18,030 nucleotides of DNA from an uncultured Lachnospiraceae bacterium (GTDB lineage Bacteria > Bacillota > Clostridia > Lachnospirales > Lachnospiraceae): assembly GCA_902803625.1 (NCBI GenBank), contig CADCQV010000291.1:1-18030 (forward strand), written 5' to 3'. The position numbers and the translations under genes are program-made. How positions within the stretch are numbered: position 1 is the first letter of the stretch; the number at the start of each line of letters is the position of its first letter. Below the pieces are notes generated by a model. The model ran no database searches and had not been told where the DNA came from. It saw only the letters and a list, made by a program, of their open reading frames with translations. Below, piece after piece: positions 7,473-13,812 of the stretch.

Positions 7473-7497
7473 TCAATTTTGATTTCATCAATTTTGA
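7473..7497. repeat. Direct repeat TCAATTTTGA in the flagellin leader
   Basis: The 10-mer TCAATTTTGA occurs at 7473-7482 and 7488-7497, 15 bp apart, within the transcribed leader just downstream of the predicted sigma-D start. No known regulator site was recognised; it could be chance in AT-rich sequence. Confidence 0.4.
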
Positions 7498-7509
7498 ATT
7501 ACACCTTTT

Positions 7510-7537
7510 ATATCGGTCAATGTACGGATTTCTAAAC
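7510..7537 (-). promoter_or_regulatory. Sigma-D (sigma-28) type promoter of flagellin
   Basis: On the minus strand CCGATAT (7516-7510) matches the sigma-D -10 element GCCGATAA/T well. The upstream GTTTAGA (7537-7531) is a weak match to the TAAA -35 box at about the expected spacing. Transcription would begin near 7503, leaving a leader of about 75 nt. The -10 match is the main support. Confidence 0.6.
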
Positions 7538-7569
7538 ACGTGAATTGTATCATTTTAAATACAATATGA

Positions 7570-7593
7570 AAGCGCCCCCGCTTGGGGGCGCTT
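7570..7593 (-). terminator. Strong GC hairpin, probable dehydrogenase transcript terminator
   Basis: AAGCGCCCCC (7570-7579) pairs perfectly with GGGGGCGCTT (7584-7593) around a four-base loop. Read on the minus strand it is followed by TCATATTGTATTT, a loose T-rich tail, so it is the best candidate end point for transcripts coming from the dehydrogenase and would insulate the flagellin promoter 33 bp further on. It is also the outermost member of the hairpin cluster. No T-run exists on the plus-strand side. Confidence 0.55.
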
Positions 7594-7613
7594 GGTCGTG
7601 TTGCTCGTTGGGG

Positions 7614-7715
7614 TTGAGTTCGAGCTTGTTGCTCGAACTCAATCTCGCTTCGCGAGACACGTTTCTTTCAGAAACGTGCCATATCGTTACGTGATTTTTC
7701 TGAAAGAAAAATCAC
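7614..7715. repeat. Cluster of four further perfect hairpins, three directly abutting
   Basis: Perfect inverted repeats in order: 7614-7625 with 7631-7642 (12-bp arms, TTGAGTTCGAGC, 5-base loop); 7643-7648 with 7652-7657 (TCTCGC, TTC loop); 7658-7666 with 7670-7678 (CACGTTTCT, TTC loop); and, after 12 bases, 7691-7701 with 7705-7715 (GTGATTTTTCT, GAA loop). The first three touch with no spacer. The core TTTCTTTCAGAAA of the third hairpin (7662-7674) is the exact reverse complement of 7697-7709 in the fourth, so an alternative 13-bp long-range pairing exists. The cluster starts 6 bases after the dehydrogenase stop codon, so it would lie in that transcript's 3' untranslated region. Confidence 0.8.
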
Positions 7716-7720
7716 TTCAC

Positions 7721-8866
7721 TCACATCAGTTTCCTGAACATTGCTTCGAAGTCGGCGAGCTCTGCCTTGCGGGGATTGCCCGGTGCGCATGCATCTGCTG
7801 CTGCGGATTCGCAAAGGAAAGGAAGATCCTCTTCCTTAAGCTTCTCAAGCTTTGTGGGGATTCCTACATCAACGGAAAGCTGGCGTACCGCATCGATAGC
7901 GGCCTGTCTGTATGCCTTCTCGTCCATTCCGCTGGTATCAACGCCAAATGCCTCGGCTATATTCTTAAACTTGGTTCCGGTATATTCCTGATTGAATTCC
8001 ATAACGATGGGAAGCATCATAGCGCAGGCAACTCCGTGAGGTGTGTCATAAACAGCACCCAGGGTATGTGCCATTGAATGTGCGATTCCGAGACCTACAT
8101 TTGAATAAGCCATAGCGGTTACGTACTGTGCAAGAGCCATTCCCTCACGTCCGTCGGGATCATTCTCAACAGCCTTACGGAGATTCTTTGCAATAAGCTG
8201 GATAGACTCCAGATTCAGAACGTCAGCAAGCTCCCAGGCAGCTCCTGTGGTGTAGCCCTCTATAGCATGCGTCAGCGCATCCATACCTGTGGAAGCTGTA
8301 AGTCCCTTGGGCATTGAAGACATCATATCGGGATCTACAACTGCGATATCGGGAATATCGTTAGGGTCTACGCAGACAAACTTCCTCTTCTTCTCAACAT
8401 CGGTGATAACATAGTTAATTGTGGATTCTGCGCCTGTACCTCCTGTGGTCGGAACAGCGATGGTAAATACGGTACGCTTCTTTGTGGGAGCAACTCCCTC
8501 AAGAGAGCGGACATCCGCAAATTCCGGATTATTCACGATTATTCCGATACCCTTACCCGTATCCATGGAAGAACCGCCGCCGATGGTGATCATGCAGTCA
8601 GCTCCGGATTTCTTGAAGGCCTCTACACCGTGCTGAACGTTTTCAATAGTGGGGTTGGGCTTAATATCCGAATAAAGCTCAAATCCTATGCCGTTCTTTT
8701 CCAGAAGATCGGTAACCTTTTTTGTTACGCCGAATTTAACGAGATCGGGGTCTGATGCAACAAATGCCTTTTTGAACCCCCTTGATGTGATGAGACCGGG
8801 AATCTCCTGAATAGCTCCGTGGCCATGATAGGAAATACCATTAAGGACAAAACGATTAACAGCCAT
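7721..8866 (-). CDS. Iron-containing alcohol dehydrogenase, FucO (lactaldehyde reductase) type
   Basis: 381 residues. NAD-dependent group III alcohol dehydrogenase of the cytoplasm. It aligns from memory along its whole length with E. coli FucO (L-lactaldehyde to 1,2-propanediol), including NNPEFADVRSLEG and KFVCVDPNDIP. The metal ligands fall at the same numbers as in FucO: Asp196 and His200 (GMDALTHA), His263 (IAHSMAH) and His277 (DTPHG). GGGSSMDTGK at 97-106 binds the dinucleotide. AGGAGG lies 10 nt before the ATG. No fucose or rhamnose genes are adjacent, so it may equally serve general aldehyde reduction such as ethanol or butanol formation; the substrate is uncertain. Monocistronic, with its own promoter; its 3' region carries the hairpin cluster. 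Confidence 0.9.
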   Translation of the reverse strand: MAVNRFVLNGISYHGHGAIQEIPGLITSRGFKKAFVASDPDLVKFGVTKKVTDLLEKNGIGFELYSDIKPNPTIENVQHGVEAFKKSGADCMITIGGGSSMDTGKGIGIIVNNPEFADVRSLEGVAPTKKRTVFTIAVPTTGGTGAESTINYVITDVEKKRKFVCVDPNDIPDIAVVDPDMMSSMPKGLTASTGMDALTHAIEGYTTGAAWELADVLNLESIQLIAKNLRKAVENDPDGREGMALAQYVTAMAYSNVGLGIAHSMAHTLGAVYDTPHGVACAMMLPIVMEFNQEYTGTKFKNIAEAFGVDTSGMDEKAYRQAAIDAVRQLSVDVGIPTKLEKLKEEDLPFLCESAAADACAPGNPRKAELADFEAMFRKLM

Positions 8867-8890
8867 TTACAATTACCTCCTTGAATATCC

Positions 8891-8907
8891 GGGAGCCTTC
8901 CGCTCCC
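8891..8907 (-). other. Small stem-loop in the dehydrogenase leader
   Basis: GGGAGC (8907-8902), a five-base loop and GCTCCC (8896-8891) form a 6-bp stem, 15 bp before the AGGAGG ribosome site. It may stabilise the leader; no regulatory family was recognised. Confidence 0.4.
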
Positions 8908-8931
8908 ACTCTCGTGTATATAAACACAGTA

Positions 8932-8970
8932 ATTGTACTACTTAGCTGCGCAATATTCAAGAAATATTTC
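8932..8970 (-). promoter_or_regulatory. Dehydrogenase promoter with adjacent GAAATATTTC palindrome
   Basis: TTGAAT (8960-8955) and TACAAT (8937-8932) are exactly 17 bp apart, a good sigma-A promoter. Transcription would start near 8925, about 58 nt before the ATG. Directly upstream of the -35 box is the perfect palindrome GAAATATTTC (8961-8970), the core of the Rex (NADH-sensing repressor) operator. The flanks do not match the Rex TTGTG/CACAA arms, so Rex control is only a possibility. Confidence 0.6.
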
Positions 8971-9041
8971 GTAAATATTACTATATAATTTCTGAATTAT
9001 GACAATTTTATGTGTAAATTGCACACGCATCAGACGCGGCT

Positions 9042-10265
9042 TTACTTATTTATGATCTCCAGAGCCATATCCAGCTGATTGTCCGTCCCGTCCTTTTTGT
9101 ATGCCTCGACATCCAGCTCCACCTTGACATCAGGCTCAATACCTGTCCCCTGAATATTCGTGCCCTTCGGTGTATAGTATCTCGCATTGGTAAGCTTTAC
9201 GGCAGAACCGTCCGAAAGAGGATAGATATTCTGAACTATTCCCTTTCCGTAGGTAGTGGTTCCCACCACCTTTCCGATACCGTAATCCTTCAAGGCTCCT
9301 GTGAGAAGCTCGGATGCGCTCGCACTGTGGGAATCAACGAGCACCACCAGAGGGAGTCCCAGCTCTTCAGGGGTGACTGCTTCGTAGTCCGTGCGCTCTC
9401 CCTGTCTGTCCAGGGTATAGGTCACGACTCCGGTTGCTATAAGGTCATCTGCGATCTCCACCGCTGCGTTCACCATTCCGCCCCCGTTCCCTCTGAGATC
9501 CAGAATGAGACTCTTCATTCCCCTTGACCTCAGATCCGAAAGGGCATCCTCAAACTGCTTCACGGTGATATCATCAAAGGATCCTATGATGATATAGCCT
9601 GTATCCTTTTCCAGCATATTATGGGAAACGGTTACGGACTCAACCCTCATACGTTTTACCGTAAATTCCACTTCCTCCATATCTTCGCCGCGGAGCATGA
9701 CAAGATCAACGCTTGTGCCTTCCTTTCCCCTGACCTTATCCACCAGCTCCGAGATATCAATGTCGATCACATCCGCTCCGTCAACCTTGTAAAATATATC
9801 CCCGATCTCGACCCCGGCCTTTTTTGCGGCAGATTCCTCCGAGGTAAAACCGGACACTTCAAAGTATCCGTCATCATTGGGTGATATCATAACACCTATA
9901 CCCTCAAAGGAGCCCTGATTAGATTCATGCAGACGGGAATACTCCCTGGAACTGTAATAGGCGGAATACTGGTCATTAAGAGATTCCACGAGTCCCCGGT
10001 ACATACCCTCGGCACGTTCCTCCAGGGTTTCTCCGGATCTGTCATCATCCATATAATCGAGATAGTAGTAATCGATATAGTCGTTAATGAGATCCACCTT
10101 TTCCTTCACACCGGAAGTAAGGATCCCGCTGCTGCCCGGAAGTGTAAAGCCTCGTCCGAGAAGCGCATTATGAAGAGACTCTCCGAAAAGAATCAGTATC
10201 AGAACACTTAAAGCTATGAGCAGTCCCGTAATGAGGCCGCCCCAGAAACCCGGTTTTTCTTTCAT
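9042..10265 (-). CDS. C-terminal processing peptidase (S41 family, CtpA/CtpB type)
   Basis: 407 residues. An N-terminal hydrophobic segment (about 9-28) anchors the protein with its bulk outside the membrane. A PDZ domain covers about 120-195 (GIGVMISPNDDG, AGVEIGDIF), followed by the S41 core: ILDLRGNGGG at 254-263, the catalytic Ser316 in SASASELL, and Lys341 in TTYGKG, 25 residues later as in E. coli Prc. Such proteases cut envelope or signalling proteins from exposed C-termini or internally, as CtpB does with SpoIVFA in Bacillus sporulation. The gene starts 4 bp after ftsX, without a clear ribosome site, so it is likely co-translated. Its place after ftsEX parallels Bacillus (ftsE-ftsX-ctpB). 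The substrate is unknown. Confidence 0.92.
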   Translation of the reverse strand: MKEKPGFWGGLITGLLIALSVLILILFGESLHNALLGRGFTLPGSSGILTSGVKEKVDLINDYIDYYYLDYMDDDRSGETLEERAEGMYRGLVESLNDQYSAYYSSREYSRLHESNQGSFEGIGVMISPNDDGYFEVSGFTSEESAAKKAGVEIGDIFYKVDGADVIDIDISELVDKVRGKEGTSVDLVMLRGEDMEEVEFTVKRMRVESVTVSHNMLEKDTGYIIIGSFDDITVKQFEDALSDLRSRGMKSLILDLRGNGGGMVNAAVEIADDLIATGVVTYTLDRQGERTDYEAVTPEELGLPLVVLVDSHSASASELLTGALKDYGIGKVVGTTTYGKGIVQNIYPLSDGSAVKLTNARYYTPKGTNIQGTGIEPDVKVELDVEAYKKDGTDNQLDMALEIINK

Positions 10266-10269
10266 GTCG

Positions 10270-11169
10270 TTATACTCTGAGATGCTTACGCGCTGTTACA
10301 AAACTGCCGAGAAATCCGATACCGGCTCCCAGTATCAGAGATGCCGGAACAAGAGTAGTAAATATCTCCGAAATAGACAGAAACTGCAGAAGCGAATCCA
10401 ACGCAGAGAATTTCTCCACAAGATATTCTATGGCTCTCTTGTAAATAAAATATATGGCAGCAAGGGGAATGGCTGCGCCTACAAGCCCCAGTATCATTCC
10501 CTCGATAACAAAGGGCGCCCTTACCACAAAATCAGTAGCCCCTATAAGCTTCATAATGGATATTTCCTCACGCCTTACCGTTATGCCGAGAGACACGGTA
10601 TTGCTTATGAGGAAGATAGATACCGCAAGCAGGATAAGGATTATTCCCATTGATACGTAGCCAATGAGTGAGTTCACGCTGGTGAGCATTGTTGCCACAA
10701 CAGCGGATTTTCTGACCTGGCGGACTCCCGGAAGGGATTCTATGTAGCTGACGAGGCTCTCCTGCATAGAGATATCATTCATATATATCTCATAATTCGA
10801 ATCCTCGGCAAGGGGATTGTCATCCCCGAAGCTGTCAACATAGTCTCCGAGATTCTCCGCCTTAAAGGATTCCCAGGCCTCCTCCGCGGAGACATAAACT
10901 ATCTTTGATACCTCCGCTCTTTTTCCGATCTCGTCTCCGATGATCTTTATATCCTCATCCGGCAGTCCCTCGTCAAAGAACACCGTGATCGCAACACCGG
11001 ACTGAGCCTTCCTGACGATATTTGCAAAATTCAGGACTATTGAATAAAACATGCCGAACAGAAACACACAGGATGCTATGGTCGCTATCGTGGCAAGAGA
11101 GAACGTTTTATTTCTGAATATGTTTTTTATCCCCTGTCCCAGGGAATAAAACCATGCACTAATCTTCAT
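10270..11169 (-). CDS. ftsX: Cell-division ABC transporter permease FtsX
   Basis: 299 residues. FtsX spans the membrane four times (about 24-48, 168-192, 218-243 and 270-292), with a large extracytoplasmic domain (49-165) between the first two, the arrangement typical of FtsX. MKLIGATDFVVRAPF at 206-220, after the second membrane segment, is the conserved cytoplasmic coupling region. With FtsE it activates peptidoglycan hydrolases or their regulators outside the cell. The ATG overlaps the 3' end of ftsE by 11 bases, with GGGTGG 8 nt upstream. No CwlO-, EnvC- or PcsB-type hydrolase gene is adjacent in this window, so the partner must be encoded elsewhere. Confidence 0.93.
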   Translation of the reverse strand: MKISAWFYSLGQGIKNIFRNKTFSLATIATIASCVFLFGMFYSIVLNFANIVRKAQSGVAITVFFDEGLPDEDIKIIGDEIGKRAEVSKIVYVSAEEAWESFKAENLGDYVDSFGDDNPLAEDSNYEIYMNDISMQESLVSYIESLPGVRQVRKSAVVATMLTSVNSLIGYVSMGIILILLAVSIFLISNTVSLGITVRREEISIMKLIGATDFVVRAPFVIEGMILGLVGAAIPLAAIYFIYKRAIEYLVEKFSALDSLLQFLSISEIFTTLVPASLILGAGIGFLGSFVTARKHLRV

Positions 11170-11845
11170 CTATATAACCACCCTTTTTCTGGTCACTTAC
11201 TATCACTCCCTTTTTCATGGTAATGACCCTTTTCCGCATCTCATTGACTATCTCGCGGTTATGGGTGACAACAAGGATAGTGGTACCGTTTTTGTTTATC
11301 TGCTCCAGAAGCTTCATTATTTCCCAGGTGTTTTTGGGATCCAGATTTCCGGTAGGCTCGTCAGCCAAAAGGATAGGCGGATCGTTTATGATGGCGCGGG
11401 CAAGAGCCACCCTCTGCTGCTCTCCGCCGGAGAGCTCTCTGGGCTTACTCTTGTACTTCTCCGCCAGCCCCACAAGGGACAGCACCCCGGGAACATTCTT
11501 TCTGATCTCTCTGCCCGGAACGGAAATGACCCTCTGGGCAAAAGCCACGTTTTCATAGACATTTCTGTCCTTCAGCAGACGGAAATCCTGGAATACCACA
11601 CCTATGCCTCTTCTGTACCTGGGGATCTTCCCATGCTTCAGCTTCACGACGTCCGTATGGTTTACGATTATCTTCCCGCTTGTAGGGGTAAGCTCCCTCA
11701 GAAGAAGCTTTATGAGAGTGGACTTTCCGGAGCCCGAATCGCCCACGATGAAAACAAATTCTCCCTTTTCAATGTGAAGGCTCACGTTATTAAGTGCAGG
11801 TGAGCCCATAGAAAATGATTTATTTACGTCTTCCAGAATGATCAT
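11159..11845 (-). CDS. ftsE: Cell-division ABC transporter ATP-binding protein FtsE
   Basis: 228 residues, the usual length. Walker A GDSGSGKST at 35-43, Q-loop VVFQDFRLL, signature LSGGEQQR at 138-145, Walker B ILLADEPTGNLD from 158 and the switch His195 (VTHN) are all intact, so it should hydrolyse ATP. IGVVFQDFRLLKDRNVYENV is typical of FtsE rather than of other LolD-like ATPases. It pairs with FtsX on the cytoplasmic face. The gene begins 10 bp after the regulator gene, with GGAAA as a modest ribosome site. Confidence 0.95.
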   Translation of the reverse strand: MIILEDVNKSFSMGSPALNNVSLHIEKGEFVFIVGDSGSGKSTLIKLLLRELTPTSGKIIVNHTDVVKLKHGKIPRYRRGIGVVFQDFRLLKDRNVYENVAFAQRVISVPGREIRKNVPGVLSLVGLAEKYKSKPRELSGGEQQRVALARAIINDPPILLADEPTGNLDPKNTWEIMKLLEQINKNGTTILVVTHNREIVNEMRKRVITMKKGVIVSDQKKGGYIDED

Positions 11846-11855
11846 GTATTTTCCT

Positions 11856-12947
11856 TCAGTAATTCGTATCTTCCATATATTTCATATACTTTGCCACCAT
11901 CAGCGCGATCTTAAAGGTGATCGCATCCTCAAAGATCCTTAGATCCAGCCCGGTGGTCTTCTGCAGCTTATCCAGTCTGTAGACCAGTGTGTTCCTGTGG
12001 ATGTAGAGCTGCCGGCTTGTCTCCGATACATTAAGGGAATTCTCGAAAAACTTATTAATGGTTGCAAGGGTCTCATTATCAAATTCCTCGGGTGATTTCC
12101 CCTCGAAAATCTCCTGAATGAACATGCGGCACAGGGGTATGGGCAGCTGATAAATCAGCCTTCCTATTCCGAGGGAAGAATATGCAACCACATTTCTCTC
12201 CTCAAAGAATATCTTGCCCACGTCCAGAGCCATTTTGGCCTCCTTGTAGGAACGGCTCACATCCTTTATATCATCTACCGTGGTTCCGTATGATATCCTG
12301 ACTTTCCCTTCGCCTTCCTTATTCAGATGCTCCAGCATTCCCTCAGCCAGATTTCTGTTCTCGGCAGCAGCATCTTCCTCCGCCATCTCGTGAACCACTA
12401 TTACATTTTTTTCATCCACGGCGGTGACAAAATCTGCCGGAGCCGAGATAAAGTAATCCCTCATCATCTCAAGGACCGTGGTATTGGTTTCTCCCTCGGC
12501 TTCTACCAGAAATACGCTTCTTCTCACATCGGTATTGATATGAAGCTTTTTTGCCCTGTTAAAGATATCCACCAGCAGGAGATTGTCCAGGATAAGGTTT
12601 TTTATGAAATTATCCTTATCGAAACGTTCCTTATAAGCCACCAGAAGGCTCTGTATCTGGAAGGCCGCGATCTTTCCCACCATGTAGGCATCCTCGGTGC
12701 CTCCGTTTATTACCAGCACATACTCCATCTGCCCATCATCGTCCTGTATCTTGAAGAACTGATAGCCGTGTATCTCCTGGCTGTCCGCAGGAGATGATGC
12801 AAAGGAAGCAATATCCTGTGCGTCCACATTCTCGGCCTTGAAAGTATAGGACAGAACCTTTCCTTCCGTATCGAATACGCACATATCTACTCTTGTGATC
12901 TCTTTCAGACCATCAATGGTGTTCTGAAGTATCTGGTTTGATATCAT
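11856..12947 (-). CDS. CdaR/PucR-type helix-turn-helix transcriptional regulator
   Basis: 363 residues from the ATG at 12947 (MISNQILQNTIDG). This start was preferred over upstream in-frame codons because AGGAGAAGG (12959-12951) lies just before it; the longer frame to 13001 would run through the palindrome. The N-terminal part (about 1-100, TRVDMCVFDTEGKVLSY) looks like a sensory, diacid-recognition or PAS-like domain. The middle (about 135-250) is compatible with the degenerate GGDEF-like domain of CdaR proteins. The C-terminal HTH (303-336, NVSETSRQLYIHRNTLVYRLDKL) is the PucR/CdaR signature. The ligand is unknown. It heads the ftsE-ftsX-protease run, 10 bp from ftsE, so it may control that operon or itself; a metabolic regulator in front of ftsEX is unexpected. 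Confidence 0.85.
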   Translation of the reverse strand: MISNQILQNTIDGLKEITRVDMCVFDTEGKVLSYTFKAENVDAQDIASFASSPADSQEIHGYQFFKIQDDDGQMEYVLVINGGTEDAYMVGKIAAFQIQSLLVAYKERFDKDNFIKNLILDNLLLVDIFNRAKKLHINTDVRRSVFLVEAEGETNTTVLEMMRDYFISAPADFVTAVDEKNVIVVHEMAEEDAAAENRNLAEGMLEHLNKEGEGKVRISYGTTVDDIKDVSRSYKEAKMALDVGKIFFEERNVVAYSSLGIGRLIYQLPIPLCRMFIQEIFEGKSPEEFDNETLATINKFFENSLNVSETSRQLYIHRNTLVYRLDKLQKTTGLDLRIFEDAITFKIALMVAKYMKYMEDTNY

Positions 12948-12960
12948 ATTCCTTCTCCTC

Positions 12961-12994
12961 ATAGTAAACGACAGAGTTATCTGATGTTTACTAT
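12961..12994. promoter_or_regulatory. 34-bp palindrome in front of the CdaR-like regulator
   Basis: ATAGTAAAC (12961-12969) faces GTTTACTAT (12986-12994). Inside them CAGA (12972-12975) faces TCTG (12980-12983) around the same centre, so 13 of 17 positions pair. The element ends one base before the AGGAG ribosome site (12959-12955) and overlaps TATTAT/TATAGT (-10 candidates, 12998-12990 on the minus strand). It could be an operator for autoregulation or a leader hairpin affecting translation. No clear -35 box was found. Confidence 0.65.
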
Positions 12995-13047
12995 AATACA
13001 AAACGACAAAAAATGGAATACTTTTATGGATATTTTTTGTGCATTAT

Positions 13048-13731
13048 TTATAAGGAACTATTCTCTTTTTCATAATTATCTGCTGCCCGTCTGAAGATCC
13101 TCCGCAGCAGAAAGTCGCCTATTCCGCCTTTCCTGATGTTTCCGTCGCTGGTTACCCTTAAGGATACATCCCGAAGTATCACCAGGAGCTGTGCATTGAT
13201 CTTCATCCTGTTTTCACGGATAAAGCTCTCCGCTTCAAAATTGTCCGGATTCATTATAACCACATCCGGCATACTCATATTCACTTCATTTACAATAAAA
13301 TCGTCACCTCCCACAGTCTCGTCACGTGCAACGGAGGCCACGATATTCAGCTCCCCGAAAAAGCTCCGGAGTGAAGAATCCAGGGATTCAAGCTTTGCTG
13401 CGGTCGATGAAATGAGAAATACAGATCTTCCTTCCTTTGAAAGCTTCCGAAGGAAACCCTTCAGGAAAAGATTGCTCTCTATCTCCCGCACCCTGCTTCT
13501 GCTGTGGACATTGGCTGCCTCCAGAATATCGCTGCTGGTAAATATGACCATATCCATATTTTCCAGATCATCCCTGACACTTTCGTCACCTGAAGCCAGC
13601 AGAAGGGCATCATGGGTAATAAAATCCACGGTATTGCATATCCCGTTATTAAGATACTGAGCCACCCTGCGCATAGATTCGCGCACGGAATAATCCTTCA
13701 GCCTTATTCCAAGAACGGTTATTTTTCTCAT
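13048..13731 (-). CDS. Degenerate WecG/TagA/CpsF-like (GT26) protein
   Basis: 227 residues. WecG/TagA enzymes transfer N-acetylmannosaminuronate or ManNAc to lipid-linked GlcNAc in enterobacterial common antigen or wall teichoic acid synthesis. Resemblance is in the layout: MRKITVLGIRLKDYSVRES, then TVDFITHDALLLA (where the family has NPE/NTPNPEH), an acidic turn TSSDILEAA (where it has PDGxG), RSVFLISST (where it has RVFLLGG), and DVVIMNPDNFEAESFIRENR, which sits where the family has a G-PKQE motif. Neither PDGxG nor PKQE is intact, so catalysis is doubtful. The C-terminal FLLRRIFRRA is basic and amphipathic, typical for membrane attachment. It is divergent from the GT-C gene, which suggests a shared cell-surface glycan role. 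The ATG lacks a ribosome site. Another fold cannot be excluded. Confidence 0.6.
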   Translation of the reverse strand: MRKITVLGIRLKDYSVRESMRRVAQYLNNGICNTVDFITHDALLLASGDESVRDDLENMDMVIFTSSDILEAANVHSRSRVREIESNLFLKGFLRKLSKEGRSVFLISSTAAKLESLDSSLRSFFGELNIVASVARDETVGGDDFIVNEVNMSMPDVVIMNPDNFEAESFIRENRMKINAQLLVILRDVSLRVTSDGNIRKGGIGDFLLRRIFRRAADNYEKENSSL

Positions 13732-13739
13732 AACAAGCT

Positions 13740-13767
13740 ATTATAACACATAGTATTAAATCCTCAA
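13740..13767 (-). promoter_or_regulatory. Promoter of the WecG-like gene, nearly touching the ATG
   Basis: TTGAGG (13767-13762) and TATAAT (13745-13740) are 16 bp apart on the minus strand, and TGT before TATAAT makes an extended -10. Only eight bases (AGCTTGTT) separate TATAAT from the ATG at 13731, so the expected transcript has a 0-2 nt leader and no room for a ribosome site. Confidence 0.65.
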
Positions 13768-13797
13768 AATCTCCGGAATAAGTATCAGGATAAGTTG

Positions 13798-13806
13798 TGG
13801 TATAAT
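13798..13806 (+). promoter_or_regulatory. Extended -10 promoter of the GT-C gene
   Basis: TGGTATAAT (13798-13806) is a perfect extended -10 box. Six bases later comes the ATG at 13813; seven bases past the box puts the start of transcription on the A of that ATG. No -35 hexamer is recognisable, which fits an extended -10 promoter. Confidence 0.65.
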
Positions 13807-13812
13807 CCCAAT

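Noticed and set aside
7592..8077. 161-codon plus-strand frame running through the hairpin cluster into the dehydrogenase
   Set aside because: Its first part is translated hairpin sequence and the rest is antisense to the dehydrogenase; no ribosome site.
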